Shown in pieces: positions 1 to 6,145 of a stretch of DNA of 6,694 nucleotides (its first letter is position 1; every line of letters begins with the position of its first letter). Location of the stretch: positions 1 to 6,694 of the forward strand of contig SKSI01000183.1 of the NCBI GenBank assembly GCA_007123065.1, read 5' to 3'. A model generated the notes under the pieces. That model saw only the letters and a list, made by a program, of their open reading frames with translations, did no database searches and was not told the origin of the DNA. The position numbers and the translations under genes were made by a program. This stretch comes from Bacteroidales bacterium (GTDB lineage Bacteria; Bacteroidota; Bacteroidia; Bacteroidales; UBA7960).

Positions 1-89
1 ACATTCTGCTCCTGCTCCTCAATGGTCCCTTTTTGACCACTTTTCAGCAAGGCATTTCCTCCAAAAGCAATAACTGATAGTTTTTTCAT
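1..89 (-). CDS. arcC: Carbamate kinase, N-terminal fragment (cut by window edge)
   Basis: Carbamate kinase converts carbamoyl phosphate and ADP to carbamate and ATP in the cytoplasm, the energy-yielding last step of arginine deiminase and agmatine deiminase catabolism. Reading the minus strand from the ATG at 89-87 gives 29 codons beginning MKKLSVIAFGGNALLKSGQ and continuing KGTIEEQEQN. The GGNALL segment (residues 10-15) and the following KGT-x-EEQ segment are the signature start of carbamate kinases in the amino acid kinase fold; family members are usually about 310 residues, so most of the gene lies outside the window. The start is fixed by the family's usual N-terminus. The sequence before it is A/T-rich with no Shine-Dalgarno site, as is usual in Bacteroidota. 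It is divergent from the deiminase gene at 433. A related amino acid kinase cannot be excluded from 29 residues, but this match is specific. Confidence 0.85.
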   Translation of the reverse strand, partial: MKKLSVIAFGGNALLKSGQKGTIEEQEQN

Positions 90-171
90 ATTGATTTATT
101 TTTTTAATAATGATGTGATTCAAATAAAAAGCCCTTGAAACAGCCTGTTAAGGTTATTACAAATCTTTATC

Positions 172-179
172 CAAAACTA
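172..179 (-). promoter_or_regulatory. Candidate -7 element for arcC
   Basis: On the minus strand these bases read TAGTTTTG, a full match to the Bacteroidota TAnnTTTG -7 element. Transcription would start near base 168, giving a leader of about 80 nt before the ATG at 89. A perfect TTG -33 element is absent; CTG on the minus strand (201-199) lies at a 19-base spacing. A second minus-strand match at 312-319 is an alternative but would give a leader of over 200 nt. Confidence 0.4.
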
Positions 180-197
180 TTTGCATCATAATGCAAA
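180..197. promoter_or_regulatory. 18-bp palindrome, ARG-box-like candidate operator
   Basis: TTTGCAT (180-186), a CATA spacer (187-190) and ATGCAAA (191-197) form a perfect 7-bp inverted repeat. It has the 18-bp size and 4-base central spacer of the ArgR operator half-box pair (TnTGAAT-N4-ATTCAnA), differing by one symmetrical base in each arm. It directly abuts the candidate arcC -7 element and would fill the -33/-7 spacer, a repressor-like position. ArgR-family control of arginine catabolism is well known; that this site binds ArgR is my inference, and another dimeric regulator could be responsible. Confidence 0.45.
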
Positions 198-392
198 CCA
201 GCATAACCAATTAATTCGGAATAGCCGCCAAAGCCTGGAAAAAAATTTTGTAAACCACCATAAACAAATCCTTCAAGGGTTCAATAATATAAACCAAATG
301 TCGACTGTGGGCAAAGATAATATTTTTAATGAATATTGGTAAAAATGTTATAAACAACTGGCATTTAAATATTCTGAATCAGGTATAATTAG

Positions 393-400
393 TATATTTG
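393..400 (+). promoter_or_regulatory. Candidate -7 element for the deiminase gene
   Basis: TATATTTG matches TAnnTTTG exactly. Transcription would start near 404, giving a leader of roughly 28 nt before the ATG at 433. No TTG is present at the expected -33 spacing, so the call rests on the -7 element and its position alone. An 8-bp palindrome, GAATATTC (403-410), lies at the predicted start site. Confidence 0.4.
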
Positions 401-432
401 CTGAATATTCTACACTAATTGATAATCTCAAA

Positions 433-1932
433 ATGACCTCAACAGTCCCCGGATCAGCATCAACAGGTATACGTTCAATCCTTTTCCTTGTTATTATCAG
501 TATTTTCTGCTGGTCAGAAGCGAATGCCGGTAACCGGCCCGACATGGATGTGCCGGTCAACCCGCGCACGATCGCCGAGTATGATACGGTTGCAGGCGTC
601 GTGATGTACTGGAACCCGGGCAACAATTCCGCCTACGACTACATTGTAATGGCAACCGCGAACGGTATCCAGTCAAGAGCTACCCTATTCTTCCAAACCA
701 ACAACGACAGCCACAGGCTAAACATGATCAACACGCTGTCTGACAATGGAATACCACTCGATAATATTGTATTTATCGGCGTGTATGGTGACAGAATATG
801 GATTCGGGATCACGGCCCTTTCAGCATCTATGATGACGACCATCTTGCATTGGTCGGTTTCAATGATCTTGCAACCAATCATGGCGACCAGGACCTCCCG
901 GAACGTCTTGCCCAATACTGGGAACTGAACTATTATGACTTCCCGCATATCATTTTTGATGGAGGGAATTACCTGGTTGACAGCCATAACAGATTGTTTG
1001 CCACAGACAGGCTTTACACCAACAACCCCGGAATCCCGCCCGAACACATAGATACCATCCTGGAAACCTATATGGGTATAGAAGAGATATTCACCTTTCA
1101 GGCTCTGTCAAATGATTACTGGGGACACCTGGATATGCAGGTGAAGTTACTGAACGACACCACTTTTATCATCAGCAAAGTAGATTCCTGGCATTCTGAT
1201 TATCAAATCCTTCAAGACAATTTAACAGTTCTGGAATCGCTTACACACCCCGAAGGGAAAGAATATCAAATCGTGCAAATACATAAAGCCGACAACTGGA
1301 AAACCTATATCAACAGCCTCATCGTAAATGATGCCGTTCTGGTACCTACATACAGTCATGCACTGGATGCCATTGCGCTACAAGCCTACCAGGACCTGCT
1401 TCCTGAAAAAGAGATCATCGGGATCGACTGCAACGCTATGATCCATTGGGAAGGCGCCATTCACTGCATTACAAACCAACTTCCTCCTTTCCAGGCTGTT
1501 CAGGATGATGATGATGACGATGACGATGGGGATGACGATGGCGATGACGATGGCGATGACGATGGCGATGACGATGGGGATGATGATGGCGATGACGATG
1601 GTGATGATGATGGTGATGATGATGGTGATGATGATGGTGATGAAACCAGCATACGGGATATCAATACAGGCATCGCAGCCAATAGTTTCCGCATATCACC
1701 CAACCCGGCAACCGATATAGCGCTAATTGAATTCACTGTTGAACACCAGGATGACTATCAGTTGACAATCATAGACCTGACAGGTGCGTTGATCCGCAGG
1801 GTGAACATCCCGGCATGGTACACCGGAGAATATTCCGTGGCCGTAAATGCAGCTGAGATGGATTCCGGAACATATATCATTCGCCTGAGTGGCAGCCGCG
1901 GATCACAAAGTTTACGACTGGTCGTACCATAA
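433..1932 (+). CDS. Secreted agmatine/peptidyl-arginine deiminase family protein with T9SS sorting domain
   Basis: The 499-residue product belongs to the PAD_porph/agmatine deiminase branch of the guanidine-modifying enzymes, which hydrolyse a guanidino group to a ureido group and ammonia. Visible parts: a signal peptide (hydrophobic core 15-27, likely cut after ANA at 30-32); a catalytic domain (about 40-352) with WIRDHGP (123-129), FDGGN (175-179), GHLDM (231-235, His232 and Asp234) and AIHCIT (342-347) with nucleophile Cys345; an Asp-Gly linker (358-404); and a C-terminal T9SS type A sorting domain (about 419-499) starting ISPNPATD. The order resembles Porphyromonas gingivalis PPAD, a secreted peptidyl-arginine deiminase. 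Export across the outer membrane by T9SS, with removal of the sorting domain, is expected. Whether the substrate is free agmatine, arginine or protein arginine cannot be read from sequence; the HWEG segment before the catalytic Cys differs from the GGGN of typical agmatine deiminases. No other in-frame ATG keeps the signal peptide, so the start is firm. Confidence 0.88.
   Translation: MTSTVPGSASTGIRSILFLVIISIFCWSEANAGNRPDMDVPVNPRTIAEYDTVAGVVMYWNPGNNSAYDYIVMATANGIQSRATLFFQTNNDSHRLNMINTLSDNGIPLDNIVFIGVYGDRIWIRDHGPFSIYDDDHLALVGFNDLATNHGDQDLPERLAQYWELNYYDFPHIIFDGGNYLVDSHNRLFATDRLYTNNPGIPPEHIDTILETYMGIEEIFTFQALSNDYWGHLDMQVKLLNDTTFIISKVDSWHSDYQILQDNLTVLESLTHPEGKEYQIVQIHKADNWKTYINSLIVNDAVLVPTYSHALDAIALQAYQDLLPEKEIIGIDCNAMIHWEGAIHCITNQLPPFQAVQDDDDDDDDGDDDGDDDGDDDGDDDGDDDGDDDGDDDGDDDGDDDGDETSIRDINTGIAANSFRISPNPATDIALIEFTVEHQDDYQLTIIDLTGALIRRVNIPAWYTGEYSVAVNAAEMDSGTYIIRLSGSRGSQSLRLVVP
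1504..1641 (+). repeat. In-frame 12-bp tandem repeat encoding an Asp-Gly linker (DDDG repeats)
   Basis: Eight Asp codons and a Gly (1504-1530) are followed by nine perfect DDDG units of 12 bp each (1531-1638) and a last Asp codon. The tract joins the catalytic domain to the T9SS sorting domain and is strongly acidic. Codon use is graded: the first three complete units are identical (GATGACGATGGC), while the last three are GATGATGATGGT, with mixed units between. Because the unit is 12 bp, gain or loss of copies keeps the frame. Asp-rich Gly repeats of this kind can bind calcium, as in thrombospondin type 3 repeats, but the spacing here does not match a standard EF-hand or dockerin loop. The repeat also leaves other frames open, producing spurious Met/Thr-rich and Ser/Pro-rich frames. 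Confidence 0.95.
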
Positions 1933-1948
1933 ACCCTAACACAAAAGC

Positions 1949-2644
1949 TCATCCATCTGAGTTTAGCGCAATAATCCCGCCACCGTCAATAAGTGGTCCG
2001 TCATACAGCTCGGTAAGCTTGTAACCAGCGTTTGTTACCATGTGTCTTAATTTTTCCCCGTCCGGGAAGTAATTCAGGTTTCCGCAAACAAAAAACCGGT
2101 CTTCCCAGACACCACAGGCACCTCCGAGAAAACCATGGGAGAAGCCCTGGAGTTTCACTGTTTCTGTATTAAAAAGATGCACATTCAGCCCCTCTTCAAT
2201 AAGCTTTTTATGGATACCCACATCTGATGTGACAAACAGTTTGTTCATAGCAATCAGATTGCAACGCGTGTATGCCTGTTTTACGTGAATAGAGCGCAAC
2301 CCTTTGGTTGCATTAACAATTGCAGGATCGGTAACGCTCTTGTTATGGATAAGATATTGGTTTGTTACCAGAGCATTATATATCGCAGTGTTTGGATATG
2401 CTGAACCGGGTTTTTCGCTCCCCGGAATCATATTTACACCAAAGGACTCTGTTTTATTCAAAATTTCGTCCGGAATGCCAGGTGCCACAACCACTCCACC
2501 GGGAACCCGACAAAAAAAGATGTCAGGATGGCCGGAAATGGCATCATAGGTGATCCCGGATGTTTCCAGCTCAATCACATCACCAAAATCGCGAAGCCGT
2601 TTTTTGGCATCATCCGGTATTTTTTTGTCGACTATGAACATCAT
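1949..2644 (-). CDS. DUF6873-type GME-fold protein of unknown function
   Basis: This 231-residue soluble protein resembles the DUF6873 family, best known to me from Clostridia and assigned to the guanidine-modifying enzyme (pentein) fold; no activity is known. Segments I recognise as conserved are SGHPD (37-41), VKQAYTRC (121-128), VTSDVGI (138-144), GFLGGACG (171-178 with flanks) and the terminal DGGGIIALN (220-228). The GGGI terminus looks like the end of dimethylargininases and arginine deiminases, but the catalytic Cys expected just after it is absent; Cys128 and Cys177 are the conserved-looking alternatives. No signal peptide or membrane segment is seen. Its start overlaps the stop of the radical SAM gene by four bases (ATGA), so the two are probably co-translated. 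The second codon is also Met, making the start uncertain by one residue. It converges with the deiminase gene with 16 bases between stops. Confidence 0.72.
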   Translation of the reverse strand: MMFIVDKKIPDDAKKRLRDFGDVIELETSGITYDAISGHPDIFFCRVPGGVVVAPGIPDEILNKTESFGVNMIPGSEKPGSAYPNTAIYNALVTNQYLIHNKSVTDPAIVNATKGLRSIHVKQAYTRCNLIAMNKLFVTSDVGIHKKLIEEGLNVHLFNTETVKLQGFSHGFLGGACGVWEDRFFVCGNLNYFPDGEKLRHMVTNAGYKLTELYDGPLIDGGGIIALNSDG

Positions 2645-3645
2645 CGGTTTATTCCCAAAATAAATTCTCTGCTCAAAAGAGTGTTATCAGTCCGGAATTG
2701 CACACTTTCAAACCGATCCAATAACATCATCCGGTTGGTTTTTCTGTATCCGATGGCGTGGTTCAGCTCCTTTGGGTGAACCGTTACCGTAATCTTGTTT
2801 CCGATTCCCGATTGCAGTCCATTAAGTATGTGATACCAGATCCTCGAATACACCATTGCACCAAAAGCCGTGTGAAATGGCCCGGCAACAAGCTCATTGC
2901 CATGGAACAAACCCTCTGAGGGGTGCAAACCCAGACGCAAAATGGTTACACCTGCATCCTCAAAAAGTGGCACAATCATGCTACACAGGTCAACAGCTTC
3001 GTCCAGTGAAAGCGGCTTGTACTTTTTCTGACTGTAAAGCATTTCCAGTTTTGTGCCTTTTATTACCAATGTCGGATAGATGCGTACGGCGTCCGCACCC
3101 ATAGCGATGATCTGTTTGGTTGTTTCGAGCGTTTTTTCGAAGGTATCTCCCGGCAGTCCGGGCATCATTTGCAAAACCATTGAAAATCCCGCTGAGCGGA
3201 TCAGTGCCGCAGCCCGGTGCACATCTTCCGCTGTATGGCCTCTGCCTGCCTGCAGCAAAACGGAATCATCCATACTCTGAACACCCAACTCAATCGTATT
3301 TACACCGTATTGCTTCAACACGGTTAACACTTTCTCATTGATGTAGTCGGGACGCGTTGACAAACGGATCCCCTTTACTTTTTTGCTTTTCAGGAATGTG
3401 CCGGCAAGACCCAGATAATGTTTTTGCTGCTCCAGCGGCAGGCCTGTAAAGCTTCCTCCAAAAAAGGCAATCTGTACATCTGTTTTTTCGGGAGCAATCG
3501 TTCGCAGGTGAGCTTCAATTTTTTGTAATATCTCATCATCGCACATAACCGGTTCCTGTCCGGTGATTTTGTGCTGATCACAAAACACGCAATCGAAAAG
3601 GCAGCCCTGCATGGGAATGAATATGGGGATGTTGGCATGCTTCAT
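2641..3645 (-). CDS. Elp3-like radical SAM protein without acetyltransferase domain
   Basis: The 334-residue product is a radical SAM enzyme. The cluster-binding motif CLFDCVFC (Cys15, Cys19, Cys22; CxxxCxxC) follows the family's typical NIPIFIPMQG start, which fixes the ATG. FFGGSFTG (61-68) is the glycine-rich SAM-binding strand, followed by RLSTRPDYI (94-102), IELGVQSMDDSVL (118-130) and MPGLPGDT (161-168). A C-terminal extension (about 250-334) fits the Radical_SAM_C region. The closest group I know is the short proteins labelled 'elongator protein 3-like radical SAM', common in Clostridia; they resemble the Elp3 core but lack the GNAT acetyltransferase domain, so a tRNA wobble-uridine role should not be assumed. 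Substrate unknown. It is first in a two-gene unit with the DUF6873 gene and is divergent from mtaB. Confidence 0.82.
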   Translation of the reverse strand: MKHANIPIFIPMQGCLFDCVFCDQHKITGQEPVMCDDEILQKIEAHLRTIAPEKTDVQIAFFGGSFTGLPLEQQKHYLGLAGTFLKSKKVKGIRLSTRPDYINEKVLTVLKQYGVNTIELGVQSMDDSVLLQAGRGHTAEDVHRAAALIRSAGFSMVLQMMPGLPGDTFEKTLETTKQIIAMGADAVRIYPTLVIKGTKLEMLYSQKKYKPLSLDEAVDLCSMIVPLFEDAGVTILRLGLHPSEGLFHGNELVAGPFHTAFGAMVYSRIWYHILNGLQSGIGNKITVTVHPKELNHAIGYRKTNRMMLLDRFESVQFRTDNTLLSREFILGINR

Positions 3646-3653
3646 GGCAAAGG

Positions 3654-3661
3654 CAAAGATA
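3654..3661 (-). promoter_or_regulatory. -7 element for the radical SAM/DUF6873 operon
   Basis: On the minus strand these bases read TATCTTTG, a full TAnnTTTG match. The ATG (3645) begins only nine bases past its last base, so transcription starting near 3650 would leave a leader of about five nucleotides or fewer. No TTG stands at the -33 position. Confidence 0.5.
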
Positions 3662-3691
3662 GCAATGACATCGCTTTATTGGATAAAAAAG

Positions 3692-3699
3692 TAACTTTG
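3692..3699 (+). promoter_or_regulatory. -7 element for the mtaB-suhB operon
   Basis: TAACTTTG matches TAnnTTTG exactly. The mtaB ATG begins eight bases past its end (3707), so the mRNA would be leaderless or nearly so. A TTG at 3679-3681 is too close to serve as a standard -33 element. The element faces away from the minus-strand one at 3654-3661, inside a 61-bp gap. Confidence 0.55.
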
Positions 3700-3706
3700 C
3701 AGGGAA

Positions 3707-4999
3707 ATGGAGCAAAAGAAAAGAATCGCTTTCAACACCTTGGGCTGTAAGCTGAATTTCAGTGAAACGGACGCCATCAGCCGGCAGTTTGGTACCGGCA
3801 GTTATGCCATTGTCCCCTTTAAAGAGAGTGCGGATATTTACGTGATCAACTCCTGCACGGTGACCAAAAACGCGGAAAAGCGTTGCAAAACCCTGATCCG
3901 GCAGGCCATGAAAAACAACCCGGAAGCACACGTGGCTGTGATTGGCTGCTACTCACAGATCAATCCCGAAGAGTTGATGGATGTACCCGGAGTATCCATG
4001 GTGCTGGGAAACTCAGAAAAGTTCAACCTGTTTGATCATTTGCAGGAAGCTGGGCAAAACCGTTCGGACAAAGACGCAAAACAACCTGCCGGGGAAAACC
4101 TCGACACCTTTGTACCCAGTTTCTCTACCGGCGGTCGCACCCGCTCATTTTTCAAAATCCAGGACGGCTGCGATTACAAATGTGCTTACTGCACCATTCC
4201 CCTGGCCCGCGGGAAAAGCCGCAGCAACACCATTGCCGAAACAATAAAAACAGCCCGGAATATCGCGGACACCGGCATGAAAGAGGTTGTACTCACCGGA
4301 GTAAACATAGGCGACTTTGGCAAACTTCACGGAGAATCCTTTGCAAACCTCCTGCGTGAGCTGGTCAGGATAAATGGAATTGAACGGATCCGCATGTCAT
4401 CTGTAGAACCCGACCTGCTGACCGACGAAATCATTCAGCTTGTTGCAGATGATGAGAAGCTGATGCCACACTTTCATATCCCTTTGCAATCGGGCAGTGA
4501 CACAGTTCTCAAAGAAATGGGCCGACGCTACACGAAAAATGTTTTCAGCAACAGGATAAAAAAGATCCGGGAACTGGTTCCGCACGCCTGCATTGCTGCA
4601 GACCTGATCGTGGGTTATCCGGGTGAAACCGAAGCGGAATTTAATGAATCGTATCAATTCATTAAAAAACAAGACATTTCATACATACACGTTTTTACTT
4701 ACAGTAAAAGGGCAAATACACGCGCCCTGCAATCCGGACAAATGGTGCATCCATCCGAACGGAAAAGGCGATCCAAACAAATGCAACTGCTGAGCGCGAA
4801 GAAAAAAAAGCAATTCTTGCTCTCAAACCGGGGTCTTGAGACGAATGTGCTCTGGGAAAGGGATGCACACGATGGGTTCATGTTTGGGTTTACAGAAAAC
4901 TACATAAAAGTGAAAACAGTTTATGATGCAGCACGTGTAAATACCACACAAGCGGTCAGGTTGAACAAGCTGGATGCGCATAACGTTTATTTGATATGA
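3707..4999 (+). CDS. mtaB: tRNA N6-threonylcarbamoyladenosine-37 C2-methylthiotransferase MtaB
   Basis: MtaB is a radical SAM enzyme with two iron-sulfur clusters that adds a methylthio group to t6A at position 37 of ANN-decoding tRNAs, giving ms2t6A. The 430-residue product has the complete family layout: an N-terminal UPF0004 domain with cluster ligands Cys14 (TLGCKLN), Cys50 (NSCTVT) and Cys81 (GCYSQ); a radical SAM core with CDYKCAYC (Cys155, Cys159, Cys162), GVNIGDFG and HIPLQSGSD; and a C-terminal TRAM domain for tRNA binding (about 366-430). LGCKLN with NSCTVT favours MtaB over MiaB (LGCQMN, NTC) and over RimO. Length is normal for the family. The start codon stands eight bases past the -7 element, with AGGG only two bases before it, too close to act as a ribosome binding site. 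Its stop overlaps the suhB start (ATGA). Confidence 0.93.
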   Translation: MEQKKRIAFNTLGCKLNFSETDAISRQFGTGSYAIVPFKESADIYVINSCTVTKNAEKRCKTLIRQAMKNNPEAHVAVIGCYSQINPEELMDVPGVSMVLGNSEKFNLFDHLQEAGQNRSDKDAKQPAGENLDTFVPSFSTGGRTRSFFKIQDGCDYKCAYCTIPLARGKSRSNTIAETIKTARNIADTGMKEVVLTGVNIGDFGKLHGESFANLLRELVRINGIERIRMSSVEPDLLTDEIIQLVADDEKLMPHFHIPLQSGSDTVLKEMGRRYTKNVFSNRIKKIRELVPHACIAADLIVGYPGETEAEFNESYQFIKKQDISYIHVFTYSKRANTRALQSGQMVHPSERKRRSKQMQLLSAKKKKQFLLSNRGLETNVLWERDAHDGFMFGFTENYIKVKTVYDAARVNTTQAVRLNKLDAHNVYLI

Positions 5000-5796
5000 A
5001 AACAGAATACAGACAAATCTGCCAGGTAGTATGCGATATAGCACGGGATGCCGGTGCATACATCCGTGAGGAACTGCCGCTTCTGAGTGCTTCCGATATT
5101 GAAAGGAAAAGCCTGAACAGTTATGTCACCCACGTTGACACCACTGCGGAAAAAAGAATCGTGAAAGCCCTGGAAGAGATCTTACCCGAAGCAGGTTTTA
5201 TTGTTGAAGAAGAAAGCATCGATAAGAAAGGCTATGATCACAAATGGATTGTGGACCCGCTGGATGGCACGACCAATTTCATACACGGTGTACCTTGTTT
5301 CAGTGTATCCATTGCTTTGATGCACCGCGATGAAATGGTGATTGGGGTTGTTTATGAGGTGATGCAGGATGAATGCTTTTATGCATGGAAAGGTGGCGGT
5401 GCCTATCTTAACGATAATCCGATCAGGGTTTCTGAAACGACCTCTTTAAAAGAATCCCTCCTCGCCACAGGTTTTCCTTATCACGACTATTCGCAGCTCA
5501 ATGAGTATATGGAGCTTTTCACCTGGTGTCTACGCAATAGCCATGGCGTTCGCCGCTTCGGCAGTGCTGCAGTAGACCTGGCTTACGTTGCCTGTGGCCG
5601 GTTTGACGGGTTTTTCGAATATGGATTAAACCCTTGGGATGTAGCTGCCGGCAGTTTGATCGTAAAGGAAGCAGGAGGGGCTGTCAGTGATTTTTCAAAA
5701 AAAGATAATTTTGTGTTTGGGAAAGAGATTCTGGCAGTAAACAGTGCTGTTTATCAAGAGCTTTCTAAAAAAATAAAATCTGTTTTTAAAAAATAA
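4996..5796 (+). CDS. suhB: Inositol-1-monophosphatase family protein (SuhB-like)
   Basis: Members of this family are cytoplasmic Mg2+-dependent, Li+-sensitive phosphatases that release phosphate from myo-inositol 1-phosphate and related sugar phosphates. The 266-residue product, normal for the family, shows the metal-site glutamate in VEEES (70-74), the first signature WIVDPLDGTTNF (84-95, with Asp87, Asp90 and Thr92) and the second signature NPWDVAAG (212-219, with Asp215). GSAAVDLAYVACGRFDGFFE (189-208) is also typical. The true substrate could be inositol phosphate, a nucleotide-derived bisphosphate or another sugar phosphate; the symbol is used at family level. The start overlaps the mtaB stop by four bases, which implies translational coupling, although tRNA methylthiolation and sugar phosphate hydrolysis have no clear pathway link. 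Confidence 0.9.
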   Translation: MKTEYRQICQVVCDIARDAGAYIREELPLLSASDIERKSLNSYVTHVDTTAEKRIVKALEEILPEAGFIVEEESIDKKGYDHKWIVDPLDGTTNFIHGVPCFSVSIALMHRDEMVIGVVYEVMQDECFYAWKGGGAYLNDNPIRVSETTSLKESLLATGFPYHDYSQLNEYMELFTWCLRNSHGVRRFGSAAVDLAYVACGRFDGFFEYGLNPWDVAAGSLIVKEAGGAVSDFSKKDNFVFGKEILAVNSAVYQELSKKIKSVFKK

Positions 5797-6092
5797 ACTG
5801 TACATATAAATCTTTACCTGACCATTTAGATTTGTAAAATGGATGCCTGTCTTGTATTGTTGCCATTTGCGGATGCCGCATAAAGCATACCGGACAAGCT
5901 GCAGTCGCTCAAGCTGCCGGCATTGGACAAAAAGCTGTTTTTCGGTTATCGATTGACGAATGGACACCAGACGGAATACCATTGATCGTTTGTGCCTGGC
6001 AGATGAGTTAACGGAGAACACATTAAAAAAAGCGCTCACCAAGGTTTTTGCCCCTGCCCCTAACCAGGCAAAAAATAACTGCAGAGAATTTA

Positions 6093-6100
6093 TAACTTTG
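6093..6100 (+). promoter_or_regulatory. Candidate -7 element for the lipoprotein gene
   Basis: TAACTTTG matches TAnnTTTG and is the same octamer as the mtaB element. Transcription would begin near 6104, giving a leader of about 107 nt that contains both palindromes (6119-6138 and 6146-6163). No TTG stands at the -33 spacing. Confidence 0.45.
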
Positions 6101-6118
6101 CAAAAAAATGCCCTAAAA

Positions 6119-6138
6119 TACGGGAGTGCACCCCCGTA
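6119..6138. promoter_or_regulatory. 20-bp near-perfect palindrome in the lipoprotein leader
   Basis: TACGGGAGTG (6119-6128) is followed without spacer by CACCCCCGTA (6129-6138); the arms match at nine of ten positions, with one A/G difference. As DNA it has the form of an operator for a dimeric repressor just downstream of the predicted start site. As RNA it can form a 6-bp GC-rich stem with an 8-nt loop. Neither role can be chosen from sequence alone. It is not followed by a T-tract on the plus strand. Confidence 0.5.
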
Positions 6139-6145
6139 ATAACAG

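Larger units (their letters stand above)
90..432. other. Divergent intergenic region between arcC and the deiminase gene
   Basis: This is 343 bases of A/T-rich DNA with no convincing gene; the only short open frames are around 14 codons. It holds a candidate arcC -7 element (172-179, minus), an 18-bp palindrome directly beside it (180-197) and a candidate deiminase -7 element (393-400, plus). A second minus-strand TAnnTTTG match lies at 312-319 (TATCTTTG). A bulged hairpin (CCTT at 133-136 and AACA at 139-142, pairing with TGTT at 146-149 and AAGG at 150-153) would sit in the arcC leader if transcription starts near 168. Confidence 0.6.

Noticed and set aside
299..343. 14-codon open frame starting MSTVGK in the arcC/deiminase gap
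   Set aside because: It is too short, shows no ribosome binding site, and is expected by chance.
1500..1736. Minus-strand Ser/Pro-rich frame and plus-strand Met/Thr-rich frame across the repeat
   Set aside because: Both are by-products of the 12-bp repeat, which keeps other frames open. The DDDG frame continues into the catalytic and sorting domains.
1913..1926. Hairpin TACGAC-TG-GTCGTA at the end of the deiminase gene as a terminator
   Set aside because: The loop is only two bases, the stem is inside the coding region, and no T-tract follows on either strand, so it is not a standard intrinsic terminator.
2641..3645. Calling the radical SAM protein a true Elp3 tRNA acetyltransferase
   Set aside because: The C-terminal GNAT domain is absent and the protein is far shorter than Elp3, so only the core similarity is supported.
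3578..3931. 117-codon minus-strand open frame spanning the divergent promoter
   Set aside because: It would cross both start regions of radical SAM and mtaB, which are fixed by family N-termini.
5695..6042. 115-codon minus-strand open frame overlapping the end of suhB
   Set aside because: It shows no recognisable family and overlaps the well-supported suhB 3' end. No promoter faces it.
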